Part shown: piece by piece, positions 9,114-16,252 of the stretch | Numbering within the stretch: the first letter of the stretch is position 1 | How the letters are laid out: each line of letters opens with the position of its first letter | Assembly (NCBI RefSeq): GCF_002920575.1 | Contig: NZ_PQSQ01000022.1 | Coordinates: 1-64,000, forward strand | DNA: 64,000 nucleotides | Direction of reading: 5' to 3' | DNA from: Streptomyces sp. Ru73 | Lineage (GTDB): Bacteria > Actinomycetota > Actinomycetes > Streptomycetales > Streptomycetaceae | Translations under genes and position numbers: made by a program | Notes under the pieces: model-generated | Databases searched by the model: none | What the model was told of the DNA's origin: nothing | Seen by the model: only the letters and a program-made list of their open reading frames with translations

Positions 9114-9911
9114 TCAGGGGGTGATGAGGCGGCCCGAGACGCAGGGGTCCTCGTTGCGGTAGCCGAGGCGGTCGTAGAGGCGTTCGGCGGGGGTGTTGTC
9201 GGCGAGCTGCCAGAGGGTGCAGAAGCCGTGGCGGCGTACGGCGTGCCGGGTGAGCCAGGAGGTGAGGGCCGCGCCGAGGCCCTGGCCGCGGAGGGCCGCG
9301 TCGGTGGCGACCGAGGCCATCAGCGGGGCGCCGCTGTCGCGGAGGCTGCTCAGGGCGCCGCAGGCGATCAGTCGGCCGTCCTCCGGGTCCCGGATGCCGG
9401 CCCACAGGCTGACGCCCTCGGCGCCGGGGCCGGTGGAGTGGGCCGGGCTGTGGGTGTTGAGGAAGGCGAGCAGCTCGTCGTGGTGGGACTCGTCGAGGGC
9501 GGTCACCCGGTCCTCGCCGCGCTGGACGGGCGGCTCCGCCAGCGTCCAGCGGAAGATCCACTCGACGACGTCGGCGACCGGCAGGTGGCGGCCGACCAGG
9601 GTCTCGGTGCCGCGCGGCCCGGTGAACTCCCGTACCCGGTCGGGCCGGGTCAGGGCCGCGCGCAGCACGAGCCCGGCCGCCGCGTCCGGTTCGCCGACGC
9701 TCCACACGTGGCCGCGGGTGTCGTCGAGCCAGGCGACGGCACCGTCGCCGGTCCAGCCGGTCCGGCCGGCCGGGCGCTGCCGCGCGGCGCCGAAGCGCAG
9801 CAGGGCGGAGCCGGTACGGCGCTCCAGGCCCTGGGTGAACAGGTCGGCGGCTCGGGGAGCAAGAGTCGTTGCCTGCATCGCTCTCAGGAAGGTCGTCGGG
9901 AAGTCCAGCAC
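9114..9911 (-). CDS. GNAT family N-acetyltransferase
   Basis: About 265 aa. The C-terminal half carries the GNAT acetyl-CoA motif A (VATDAALRGQGLGAALTSWL, with the RGQGLG pyrophosphate loop) and the motif B end (NTPAERLYDRLGYR). The N-terminal half is a divergent domain seen in two-domain GNAT proteins. The substrate is unknown; the place after glnA is conserved but not informative. GTG at 9911 gives MLDFPTTFLRAM; ATG at 9878 (MQATTLAP) has the better-spaced GAGAG and is an alternative. The frame stays open further upstream without support. Confidence 0.85.
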   Translation of the reverse strand: MLDFPTTFLRAMQATTLAPRAADLFTQGLERRTGSALLRFGAARQRPAGRTGWTGDGAVAWLDDTRGHVWSVGEPDAAAGLVLRAALTRPDRVREFTGPRGTETLVGRHLPVADVVEWIFRWTLAEPPVQRGEDRVTALDESHHDELLAFLNTHSPAHSTGPGAEGVSLWAGIRDPEDGRLIACGALSSLRDSGAPLMASVATDAALRGQGLGAALTSWLTRHAVRRHGFCTLWQLADNTPAERLYDRLGYRNEDPCVSGRLITP

Positions 9912-10172
9912 TACGACATTCCGGACATGCCGCTGCCACGGCCGGAAGGTCTGGGGTAAGGGGGTTTCCCGGCAGCGGCGCGCACGCGCGCGCCCGGCAG
10001 ACCGGGACGGCCCACTGTGACACACCGCCCCGGGGCCGGGGCAAATCCGGCGCCGCAGCACATTCGTGAGCGCTACAACAAAGTGGGCCGCCACCCCGCG
10101 ACAGACAGGTACCGGTCCGGCCGAACCCCTGCACTTTGGCGCGCTGGTGGGGTAGGAACTTGGTGCCGTCAC

Positions 10173-10202
10173 GCCTGCTCGGGGCGGGGCGGACGAGCAG
10201 GC
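10173..10202 (+). promoter_or_regulatory. Leader hairpin upstream of the membrane-module start
   Basis: Perfect 8-bp arms GCCTGCTC and GAGCAGGC with a 14-nt loop, at once followed by the palindrome GCTTCGAAGC (10201-10210) and the AGGGGGA ribosome binding site. It may be an operator or an mRNA leader element. The rest of the 9912-10222 gap shows only GC-rich sequence with no clear promoter. Confidence 0.35.
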
Positions 10203-10222
10203 TTCGAAGCAGGGGGACGCGC

Positions 10223-10783
10223 GTGGCGACTTCGCAGCAGCCCCACGACCCGGTCGTCACCGGGCGCGTGGGAGCACCGGCAGACGCGGTGGGCGGCACG
10301 GACGGGGCCGCCCCCGACGTCGGGGACGGGTCCGCGGGGCGCACCGCCGCGGCCGCTCCGTCGCCGTGGGCGGTCGTGGGGCCGAAAATGCTGCACTGGC
10401 TGTTCTTCGGCGTCGGATTCGGCGTACTGCCGATCGGCCTCGGTTACGTCATGAATTCGTTCACCCACCGGGGGGTCAGCCTGTCGGAAATCCTCAGCCG
10501 GGGCGAGCTGCTGATCGTGACCACCAGCCTTGCCGCCGCGGCTGCCGGGCAGATCATCACTCGGTCCGGCTCGGGCCTGCGAAACATCGTCGGGTTCCTG
10601 GCGTTCTCGAATATCGCCATGGCGTGCGTGACCGCGGGTCTCTTCGCCTTCGTCACCTCGGCCCCGCAGATGAGCCAGAAGCTGGACGAGGGGTCCGTGA
10701 CCGGATCGTCACTGGTGCTCTTCTTCGCGACCTTCGTCACCGCCGGCGCGAGCACCTTCATCGCAGAATGGGAGCAGGCGTGA
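10223..10783 (+). CDS. Four-helix membrane protein of unknown function
   Basis: 186 aa. A 60-residue Gly/Ala/Pro-rich cytoplasmic-like head precedes four predicted membrane helices: MLHWLFFGVGFGVLPIGLGY, ELLIVTTSLAAAAAGQII, NIVGFLAFSNIAMACVTAGL and SSLVLFFATFVTAGASTFI. GTG at 10223 is set by AGGGGGA 7 nt upstream. The stop overlaps the next start (TGATG), so the two genes are translationally coupled and probably act together. I do not recognise the family. Confidence 0.8.
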   Translation: MATSQQPHDPVVTGRVGAPADAVGGTDGAAPDVGDGSAGRTAAAAPSPWAVVGPKMLHWLFFGVGFGVLPIGLGYVMNSFTHRGVSLSEILSRGELLIVTTSLAAAAAGQIITRSGSGLRNIVGFLAFSNIAMACVTAGLFAFVTSAPQMSQKLDEGSVTGSSLVLFFATFVTAGASTFIAEWEQA

Positions 10784-11052
10784 TGTGGGCACTCATTCCT
10801 GAGATCGCGGCCGGACTCGGCGCGGGCATCAGTGCCGTGGCCACGTCCCTCGCCTTTCGGGTGTGGCGCGGAAAGCGGAAGGACCACCCCACCGTCGTGC
10901 TGACCCGGCAGAGCGGCGACGTGCGCATCACCGTTTCCGGAGCCGATGCGGAGCAGGTCCGCCGGGCACTGGCGAGTCTGGACGGGGAGAGCGGGACAGG
11001 CTCCGCACAGGCGAACGGAGACGGCTCGCAGGCCGGGGCACGCCAGGAATAG
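10783..11052 (+). CDS. Small membrane-anchored protein, EACC1-like
   Basis: 89 aa. An N-terminal hydrophobic helix (LIPEIAAGLGAGISAVATSL) and a basic hinge (RVWRGKRKDH) lead to a short beta-alpha unit (TVVLTRQSGDVRITVSGADA, then EQVRRALASL) and an acidic Gly/Ser tail. The helix-hinge-beta-beta-helix plan resembles the second half of effector-associated constant component 1 (EACC1), a domain of actinobacterial conflict systems; that link is by eye only. It overlaps the upstream membrane gene by one base. GTG at 10780, in the same frame, is an alternative start. Confidence 0.7.
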   Translation: MWALIPEIAAGLGAGISAVATSLAFRVWRGKRKDHPTVVLTRQSGDVRITVSGADAEQVRRALASLDGESGTGSAQANGDGSQAGARQE

Positions 11053-11112
11053 CGGACCGGTCGGTACGGCCGCCGCTCCGGGCCGGGGCGGCGGCCGTGC
11101 CGACGCGTGAGG

Positions 11113-12978
11113 TCAGGAGCCTTCCGTGGCCAGCAGTGCGCGGAGCTCGCCGACCACCGTGCGCAGGTGGGCGGCGAAGGCGTCCATCTGGTCGGCGACC
11201 GGGCGCGGGGTGCTCAGGTAGAGGTTGAAGCGGTCGGGCAGCAGCACGTACGCGACGCCGATGCAGCGGCTGCTGGTGGAGCCGAAGCCGAAGTACTGGA
11301 TGTGCTCCGACGGGGCCGAGCTGGTGCTCAGGTAGTCGTCACGCATGATCAGCCAGCCCGGGGAGCGGTAGAGGGCGGGCTGTTCGGTGATGCCGAGCTC
11401 CGCGCCGCGGCGGCGCTGGATGAGCTCCAGCTCCCACAGGTGCTGCTCGGGCGCGTCGCCCGCCTGGCACTCCTTGGCGCGGGTGACGTGCGCGGTGGCG
11501 GCCGCGCGGAAGGCGGCGCGGCGGGTCTCCGCGTCGGCCGACGGGTCCTCCATCGCGGCCACGAACGCCTGGATCTCCGGGGTGACGACGCGCATGGCCT
11601 CGGTGCGGCCGCGCCGCCACTGCCGGGTGGCGATCGACTCGTACGTGGCGCCCAGCCGGCCCTTGGCGCGCTGGTGGGCGAGCTGGTACGCGAGCTGCAC
11701 GAAGGCGTCGGGCGAGACCCGCAGCGCCTTGGCGGCCGTCGACCCGAAGTCGTCGAAGGAGACGGTCCGGGTCGCGGTGTCCGCGCCGTACTGGGCGAAC
11801 GCCTCGGCGGCGGCGCGGATGCGGGCCTGGAGGGCGTCGTCCAGCTGGAAGCGGAGCGGGGCGATCTGCGGGCGGCCCTGGGAGCGCGCGCCGGAGAGCC
11901 GGGAGTGCTCCTCGGCCGGGGTGCCGAGGAGGGTGTCGACGAAGCTGAGGATGGTCGTGCCGTCCAGGCCGCAGTGCTCGACGTTGATGCCGGCCCGGCC
12001 GTCGGCGAAGACCACGAAGGTCACCGCCTTGTCGAACCAGCGGTTGCCGCGGTCACCGTAGAGCAGTTCGTCGCAGGTCTCCTGGGTGCCGGCCGGCGCG
12101 AAGTCCTCCAGCGCCACGCAGAAGAGGGCGGTCTCGATGTCGTCGAGGGCCGCCGCGTTGGCCGGGTGGTGGTCCCGCAGGGTCTCGCGGGTGGCCGCCC
12201 ACTCGGCGCGCGCCATGGTGGTGAGGTGGCCGACGGAGGTGCCCGGCGCCGCCGGTTCCGTGCCGGCCTTCATGACGGCGGCCAGCCCCGCCTCCAGGTC
12301 GGCCAGTGCGTACGGGGTGCCGTCCTCGCCCAGGACGTCCATCCGGTACATCGCGCCCCGGAAGAACACCACGACGTGGCGCGCGTCGGAGGGGCCCGGC
12401 CACTCCTCGGAGTAGGGGTGGCGGACCGTGTCCTGCTGCGCGCCGGGGATGCGGGTGGTGGAGAAGAGGTACTTGTTCTGCTCCATGGTCTGCGGCGCGC
12501 CGCGCAGCACGACCGGCGGGATCTCCTCCCGGTCCAGCCGCCGCTTGTACGCGACGGCCGCGGCGGTCAGCCCGGCGGCCCGCGCCACCTGGGCCTCCCC
12601 GGTGTCCTGGAAGAGGAAGAAGAAGTTGGCGTTGAGGGCGATGCGGTCCCGGCGGCCGAGGTAGCGGTACGGCCAGAAGGTGTCGAGCCAGCTGTGCACG
12701 CCGGGGGTGGCGTCGTACGCCTCCAGCGCCGCCTGGAGCACCGGGCCCGGCCCGTCCGGGGCGCTGAAGGCGGCCGTCTCCGCCTCGGTCGCCGCCCGCT
12801 CCTCGGGCGTGAGCAGCGGCCCGCACCAGTCGAGGAACCGTGCGCAGCTGTCCGCCAGGCTGGGCAGCGGCACCCGCGGCAGGGTGTCCTCGTGGGCGAA
12901 GGTGGCGGCGGTGCCGGGAGCTTGGGCCGACGGTGCGGTGGCCGTGGGTGCGGTGGCCGTGGACCTGCTGACGTTCAA
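11113..12978 (-). CDS. Choline/carnitine O-acyltransferase family protein
   Basis: 621 aa, the size of eukaryotic carnitine acetyl/octanoyltransferases. The catalytic histidine segment reads INVEHCGLDGTTIL near residue 330, matching the N-x-EH-x(2)-DG pattern of the family. Other family-like parts are ANFFFLFQD, the YESIATRQWRRGRTEAMR segment (the R-GRTE motif that contacts carnitine/CoA) and the C-terminal FGFGSTSSRCIGVAYVLLPD (STS motif). Such enzymes move acyl groups between CoA and the hydroxyl of a zwitterion such as carnitine. They are uncommon in bacteria. It is the last gene of a three-gene operon, overlapping the methyltransferase stop by 4 nt (ATGA). Confidence 0.9.
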   Translation of the reverse strand: MNVSRSTATAPTATAPSAQAPGTAATFAHEDTLPRVPLPSLADSCARFLDWCGPLLTPEERAATEAETAAFSAPDGPGPVLQAALEAYDATPGVHSWLDTFWPYRYLGRRDRIALNANFFFLFQDTGEAQVARAAGLTAAAVAYKRRLDREEIPPVVLRGAPQTMEQNKYLFSTTRIPGAQQDTVRHPYSEEWPGPSDARHVVVFFRGAMYRMDVLGEDGTPYALADLEAGLAAVMKAGTEPAAPGTSVGHLTTMARAEWAATRETLRDHHPANAAALDDIETALFCVALEDFAPAGTQETCDELLYGDRGNRWFDKAVTFVVFADGRAGINVEHCGLDGTTILSFVDTLLGTPAEEHSRLSGARSQGRPQIAPLRFQLDDALQARIRAAAEAFAQYGADTATRTVSFDDFGSTAAKALRVSPDAFVQLAYQLAHQRAKGRLGATYESIATRQWRRGRTEAMRVVTPEIQAFVAAMEDPSADAETRRAAFRAAATAHVTRAKECQAGDAPEQHLWELELIQRRRGAELGITEQPALYRSPGWLIMRDDYLSTSSAPSEHIQYFGFGSTSSRCIGVAYVLLPDRFNLYLSTPRPVADQMDAFAAHLRTVVGELRALLATEGS

Positions 12979-13853
12979 AGCTGCTCTCGATTCGGGTCGT
13001 GATCGGGGGACGTGGTGCGTCCTGCTGACCTGGTGCGTGCTGCCGGGCCGTACGGCCGGGAGACGTAGAGCTGTGCGTAGAGCCAGCCTTCCGCTTCCAG
13101 CCCGGTGGCATCCACTCCGGCCGCCGCCATCGTGTCCAGGACGAGCGTCTGTTCCTCGGGGGAGGCGAACCGCCGCTGCTTGAACACGCCGTCGGCGCGG
13201 ACGGTCTCGTATCCCAGTCCGGCGAGCGCGCGCTCGACCGGCTCGAACGGGAACATCCGCAGCACGAAGTGGGCCATCCAGGGCCGGTGGCCGCCCTGCG
13301 CGCGGACGACGCGGGTGAGGGTGCGTTCGGTGACGTAGCCGATGCAGCCGGTGGAGAACACCAGGTCGGCGCCGGCCAGCCGGGCGCGCTGCTCCGGCGT
13401 GGGGTCGTCGTTCTCCAGGTCGGCGTGGACGGTGTCGTCGAGGAAGCCGGCCTGCCGTGCGTACGAGAGGGCGTTGGCCGAGGCGTCGAGGCCGACGACG
13501 CGGGTGGGGTGCGCGGGCCGGCGGGCGCGGGACAGCTCGCGGTCCCGGGCCAGCAGCTCCTCGCGGGAGAGCGCCGCTGGCCCGTCGCCGCCGTAGCGCG
13601 CGTACAGCTCGTCCATGCTCACGTCGTACTTCAGCAGGGCGGCGTTGATGCCGTACGAGCAGCCGATGTCGACGACCTTGGGCACCACCACGCGGTGCTC
13701 CTCGCGGTACTCCTTGAGGAGCTTGGCGAAGTACGGCTTGGCGAGCTGCGGTACGCAGTAGTCCAGCGTGCGCAGCACGGTGAAGTACGCGCGCGGGTCG
13801 GGCTGCGTGTAGATGTGGTCGAGCGAGACTTTTCCGGTCGTGTCGAAGCGCAC
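12975..13853 (-). CDS. Class I SAM-dependent methyltransferase
   Basis: 292 aa. The Rossmann SAM-binding motif I is VVDIGCSYGINAALL near residue 67, the acidic loop is VVGLDASANALSYA, and motif IV-like ADLVFSTGCIGYV follows. An N-terminal helical part (DPRAYFTVLRTLDYCVPQLA) precedes the fold. The target (N, O or C) cannot be read from sequence. GTG at 13853 has GGAGGAG 8 nt upstream; an in-frame extension to 14366 runs antisense-like through the next gene and is rejected. It lies between the Fe/2OG oxygenase and the carnitine-type acyltransferase and is coupled to the latter. Confidence 0.9.
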   Translation of the reverse strand: MRFDTTGKVSLDHIYTQPDPRAYFTVLRTLDYCVPQLAKPYFAKLLKEYREEHRVVVPKVVDIGCSYGINAALLKYDVSMDELYARYGGDGPAALSREELLARDRELSRARRPAHPTRVVGLDASANALSYARQAGFLDDTVHADLENDDPTPEQRARLAGADLVFSTGCIGYVTERTLTRVVRAQGGHRPWMAHFVLRMFPFEPVERALAGLGYETVRADGVFKQRRFASPEEQTLVLDTMAAAGVDATGLEAEGWLYAQLYVSRPYGPAARTRSAGRTTSPDHDPNREQL

Positions 13854-13962
13854 GGGGTTGCTCCTCCGTGGATCGCGAGATGGGAAAACGTCCTGCGAGG
13901 CTCTGCGGTCCTCCTCCGGCGCCGCGGGGCGCCCCGTCGTGGAGAGGATGCCCGGCGGCGGC

Positions 13963-14835
13963 TCAGTCCAGCAGCCGGTCGCCCCGCACGGCGCGCTTCT
14001 CCGCGGCCGCGAGGTGCTCGGGGAGCACCCGGCCGAAGAGCTGGCGGGTGCGGGCCACGCTGCCGACGACGCCGGGGCGCTCGCTGTACGCGAAGATCGC
14101 CGAGTGCCGGGCCGTGCCGCCGGCCACGGGGCTGACGCGGTGCAGCGAGTAGCGCCCCATGAAGAGCTGGAGGTCGCCGGTGTGCAGCGGGAGGCGGCGG
14201 ACCAGCCGCTCGCCCCGCCCTTGGAGGACGTCCCGCACGTCGTCGAAGCGCTCGTCCTCGGCCGAGCGGATGCCGGGGCAGTACTCGAACGTGCCGCCGG
14301 ATTCGGCCTCTTGGGTGAGCATGCTGACGGTGAACTCGTTGGTGTCGAAGTGCCAGGGGTGCTCACGTCCCGGCTCGACGACGTTCAGGACGAGGCCGGC
14401 GAGCGGGTCGGCGAGTTCGTGGAGTGCGGGGAGGCCGAAGCAGCGGGCGACGAAGGAGCGGAACGCCTCGTGGGTGTAGAGCTGGCTGATGAGGGCATTC
14501 CGCGGGATGCGGTCCCGGGCGACGAAGGCGTTGCCCCGCTCGAAGGGGATGCGGCCCGGGTGGTCGGCGGGCAGCGTGTCGTCCACCGCGATGTTGTAGA
14601 CGTTGACCGTCTCGACGTCGTAGTGCGCCCGCGGGGCGAGCGCGGCGCATTCCTGGCGCAGCAGGTCGCGCAGCTCCGGGCGTACGAAGTCCGGCAGTAC
14701 GGTGCAGCCGCGTTCGGCCAGGTCCCGGCGGGCGCGGGCGACCACGGCCCGGCTCTCGGCGCCGGCCGGTTCCGTCAGGGGGTAGCGGGTCGTGTCGACC
14801 ACCTGGTCGAGCGTCAGGGCTTCCAGGGTGCTCAT
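13963..14835 (-). CDS. Fe(II)/2-oxoglutarate oxygenase, BesD/HalD-like
   Basis: 290 aa. The facial triad is visible: HxD in WHFDTNEFTVSML near residue 155 and the distal His in GRYSLHRVSPVAGG near 225, followed by ARHSAIFAYSERPG with the likely 2OG-binding Arg. This arrangement resembles the BesD/HalD group that acts on free amino acids. BesD halogenases replace the Asp of HxD by Gly to make room for chloride; here Asp is present, so hydroxylation is predicted. ATG at 14835 follows GGAGAGG. It is the first gene of the operon with the methyltransferase (109 bp gap) and acyltransferase. Confidence 0.85.
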   Translation of the reverse strand: MSTLEALTLDQVVDTTRYPLTEPAGAESRAVVARARRDLAERGCTVLPDFVRPELRDLLRQECAALAPRAHYDVETVNVYNIAVDDTLPADHPGRIPFERGNAFVARDRIPRNALISQLYTHEAFRSFVARCFGLPALHELADPLAGLVLNVVEPGREHPWHFDTNEFTVSMLTQEAESGGTFEYCPGIRSAEDERFDDVRDVLQGRGERLVRRLPLHTGDLQLFMGRYSLHRVSPVAGGTARHSAIFAYSERPGVVGSVARTRQLFGRVLPEHLAAAEKRAVRGDRLLD

Positions 14836-14867
14836 GCGATCCTCTCCACGCGCGGGCGGACGCCCCA

Positions 14868-14895
14868 ACTCTACGGAGGAGTAACGAAGTTGCCA
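14868..14895 (-). promoter_or_regulatory. Predicted promoter of the oxygenase-methyltransferase-acyltransferase operon
   Basis: On the minus strand TGGCAA (14895-14890), a 16-bp spacer and TAGAGT (14873-14868) lie about 33 bp before the oxygenase start. The -10 fits the TAnnnT pattern of sigma HrdB; the -35 is weak. Confidence 0.4.
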
Positions 14896-14998
14896 GAGGA
14901 CGTCGGCACTTTGCGGCTGTGACACGGCACACGGGGCCGGAAGGCATCGTTCGCGCGGTGGCCGGGAAGCATCGGACGGCCGTGCGTCCCGGAGCGGG

Positions 14999-15496
14999 TC
15001 AGGAGCAGCCGGGGCCGTCGAGCGCCGCGGCGTCCAGGGTCTCCGTGAGGGCGTGCAGACGGCCGCGGAGGTCGGCCAGTTCGGCGAGGGGCAGGCCGGT
15101 CGCGCCCGCGATGCGGCGGGGCACGTCCTCGGCGCGGGCGCGGAGCGCGGCCCCGTCGTCGGTGAGCCGCACGGTGACCGAGCGCTCGTCGGCCGCGCTG
15201 CGCTCGCGGCGCACCAGGCCGGCCGCCTCAAGGCGCTTGAGCAGCGGGGAGAGGGTGCCGGAGTCGAGGCGCAGGTGGGCGCCGATCTGCTTCACCGGCA
15301 TCTCGCCGTGCTCCCAGAGGACCAGCATGACCAGGTACTGGGGGTAGGTGAGGCCGAGGTCCCGCAGGGCGGTGCGGTAGAGGCCGCCGAACGCCCGGGT
15401 GGCGGCGTGCAGCGCGAAGCAGATCTGCTGGTCGAGCCGGAGGTAGTCCTGCGGCGCCGCCTCGCTGCCGCCCGCCTGATCCGTCGTCTCCGCCAT
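14999..15496 (-). CDS. ohrR: OhrR-type MarR regulator
   Basis: 165-aa MarR-family repressor of the organic peroxide sensor type. The N-terminal cysteine in LDQQICFALHAATRAF near residue 26 matches the peroxide-reactive Cys of OhrR, followed by the family hallmark YPQYLVMLVLWEHG. The winged helix follows (VKQIGAHLRLDSGTLSPLLKRLEAAGLVRRERSAADERSV spans the recognition helix and wing). Oxidation of the Cys by organic hydroperoxides should release DNA. It is divergent from ohr, the standard regulator/target layout. Confidence 0.93.
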   Translation of the reverse strand: MAETTDQAGGSEAAPQDYLRLDQQICFALHAATRAFGGLYRTALRDLGLTYPQYLVMLVLWEHGEMPVKQIGAHLRLDSGTLSPLLKRLEAAGLVRRERSAADERSVTVRLTDDGAALRARAEDVPRRIAGATGLPLAELADLRGRLHALTETLDAAALDGPGCS

Positions 15497-15527
15497 GCCG
15501 ACCAGCCTACCTCTGACTTTGCGCGCC

Positions 15528-15590
15528 CTCTAATTACGTACAACACAGCGGCACCCATTTAAGTTGTGCGCTACTTAATTGTGTGCTGTA
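15528..15590. promoter_or_regulatory. AT-rich operator region for OhrR
   Basis: Locally AT-rich stretch between the divergent genes. It has two TTAA(G)TTGTGnGCT copies (at 15559 and 15575) and an inverted partial copy, TACAACACAGC (15539-15549). OhrR sites are typically built from TACAATT/AATTGTA half-sites, so this is the likely common operator and promoter zone. Confidence 0.5.
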
Positions 15591-15654
15591 GTGAGGCACG
15601 AGGAGACCGGGCCGGACGGCGGCCCCGGCTCCGACCTGGAGAGGGATGGTGGCG

Positions 15655-16068
15655 ATGAGCGCTCTGTACACCGCGGCGGCGACGGCCGGCGGACGCGACG
15701 GCCGGGCCGTGAGCTCCGACGGACAGCTGGACCTGCGACTGGCGATGCCGCCCGCGCTCGGCGGCGACGGCGCGGGCACCAATCCCGAGCAGCTGTTCGC
15801 GGCCGGTTACGCGGCCTGCTTCGCGAGCGCGATGGGACTGGTCGGCCGGCAGGCGAAGGTGGACACCAAGGACGCCTCGGTGACCGCCGAGGTCGGCATC
15901 GGCCCCGACGCGGACGGCGGCTTCGCACTCTCCGTCACGCTCCGCGTCGAGCTGCCGGAGTCGCTGTCCGGCGAGTCCGGCCGGCGGCTGGTCGAGCAGG
16001 CGCACGCGGCCTGCCCGTACTCCAAGGCGACCCGCGGCAACATTCCCGTGGAGATCGTCATCGAGTGA
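15655..16068 (+). CDS. ohr: Organic hydroperoxide resistance peroxidase Ohr
   Basis: 137-aa OsmC/Ohr family thiol peroxidase that reduces organic and lipid hydroperoxides using lipoylated proteins as donors. Both catalytic cysteines are present, in AAGYAACFASAM (Cys near residue 57) and AACPYSKAT (near 121), as are the conserved N-terminal LYTAAATA and GGRDG. ATG at 15655 was chosen over 15646 because GAGAGGG is then at normal spacing and the protein starts like other Ohr. Supply of lipoyl partners by nearby lipA/lipB is coincidental but functionally consistent. Confidence 0.95.
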   Translation: MSALYTAAATAGGRDGRAVSSDGQLDLRLAMPPALGGDGAGTNPEQLFAAGYAACFASAMGLVGRQAKVDTKDASVTAEVGIGPDADGGFALSVTLRVELPESLSGESGRRLVEQAHAACPYSKATRGNIPVEIVIE

Positions 16069-16101
16069 GCCGGGCACTATGCCCGGTTACCTCCGTGAAC
16101 G

Positions 16102-16123
16102 CCCCGCCCCGCTCGGGGTGGGG
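16102..16123 (+). terminator. Hairpin after ohr
   Basis: CCCCGCCCC and GGGGTGGGG (one G-U pair) around a short GCTC loop, 34 bp past the ohr stop. Confidence 0.4.
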
Positions 16124-16143
16124 TGCGTCACGGGAGGCCCTGA

Positions 16144-16181
16144 GTAACACGGGGTTCACATTCGAGCAATGGCCGGGAAAC
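16144..16181 (+). promoter_or_regulatory. GlnR binding site upstream of glnII
   Basis: GTAAC (16144) - n6 - TTCAC (16155) - n6 - GCAAT (16166) - n6 - GAAAC (16177), the same 11-bp-phased four-element layout as at glnA. It lies 71 bp before the glnII start. glnII is a classical GlnR target in Streptomyces. Confidence 0.7.
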
Positions 16182-16252
16182 GGCCGGTTGCCAAGGTGCC
16201 TGGATACGCCCGCACGCGTATTCGTACTACCCCGCAGGAAGGGCAAGCTCCC

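Noticed and set aside
11113-14835. Recently acquired island around the carnitine-type operon
   Set aside because: Base composition and codon use look the same as the neighbours and no integrase, tRNA or direct repeat flanks it.
16169-16252. Longer GlnII start at ATG 16169
   Set aside because: It would place the start inside the GlnR site and add 28 residues unlike other GSII proteins.
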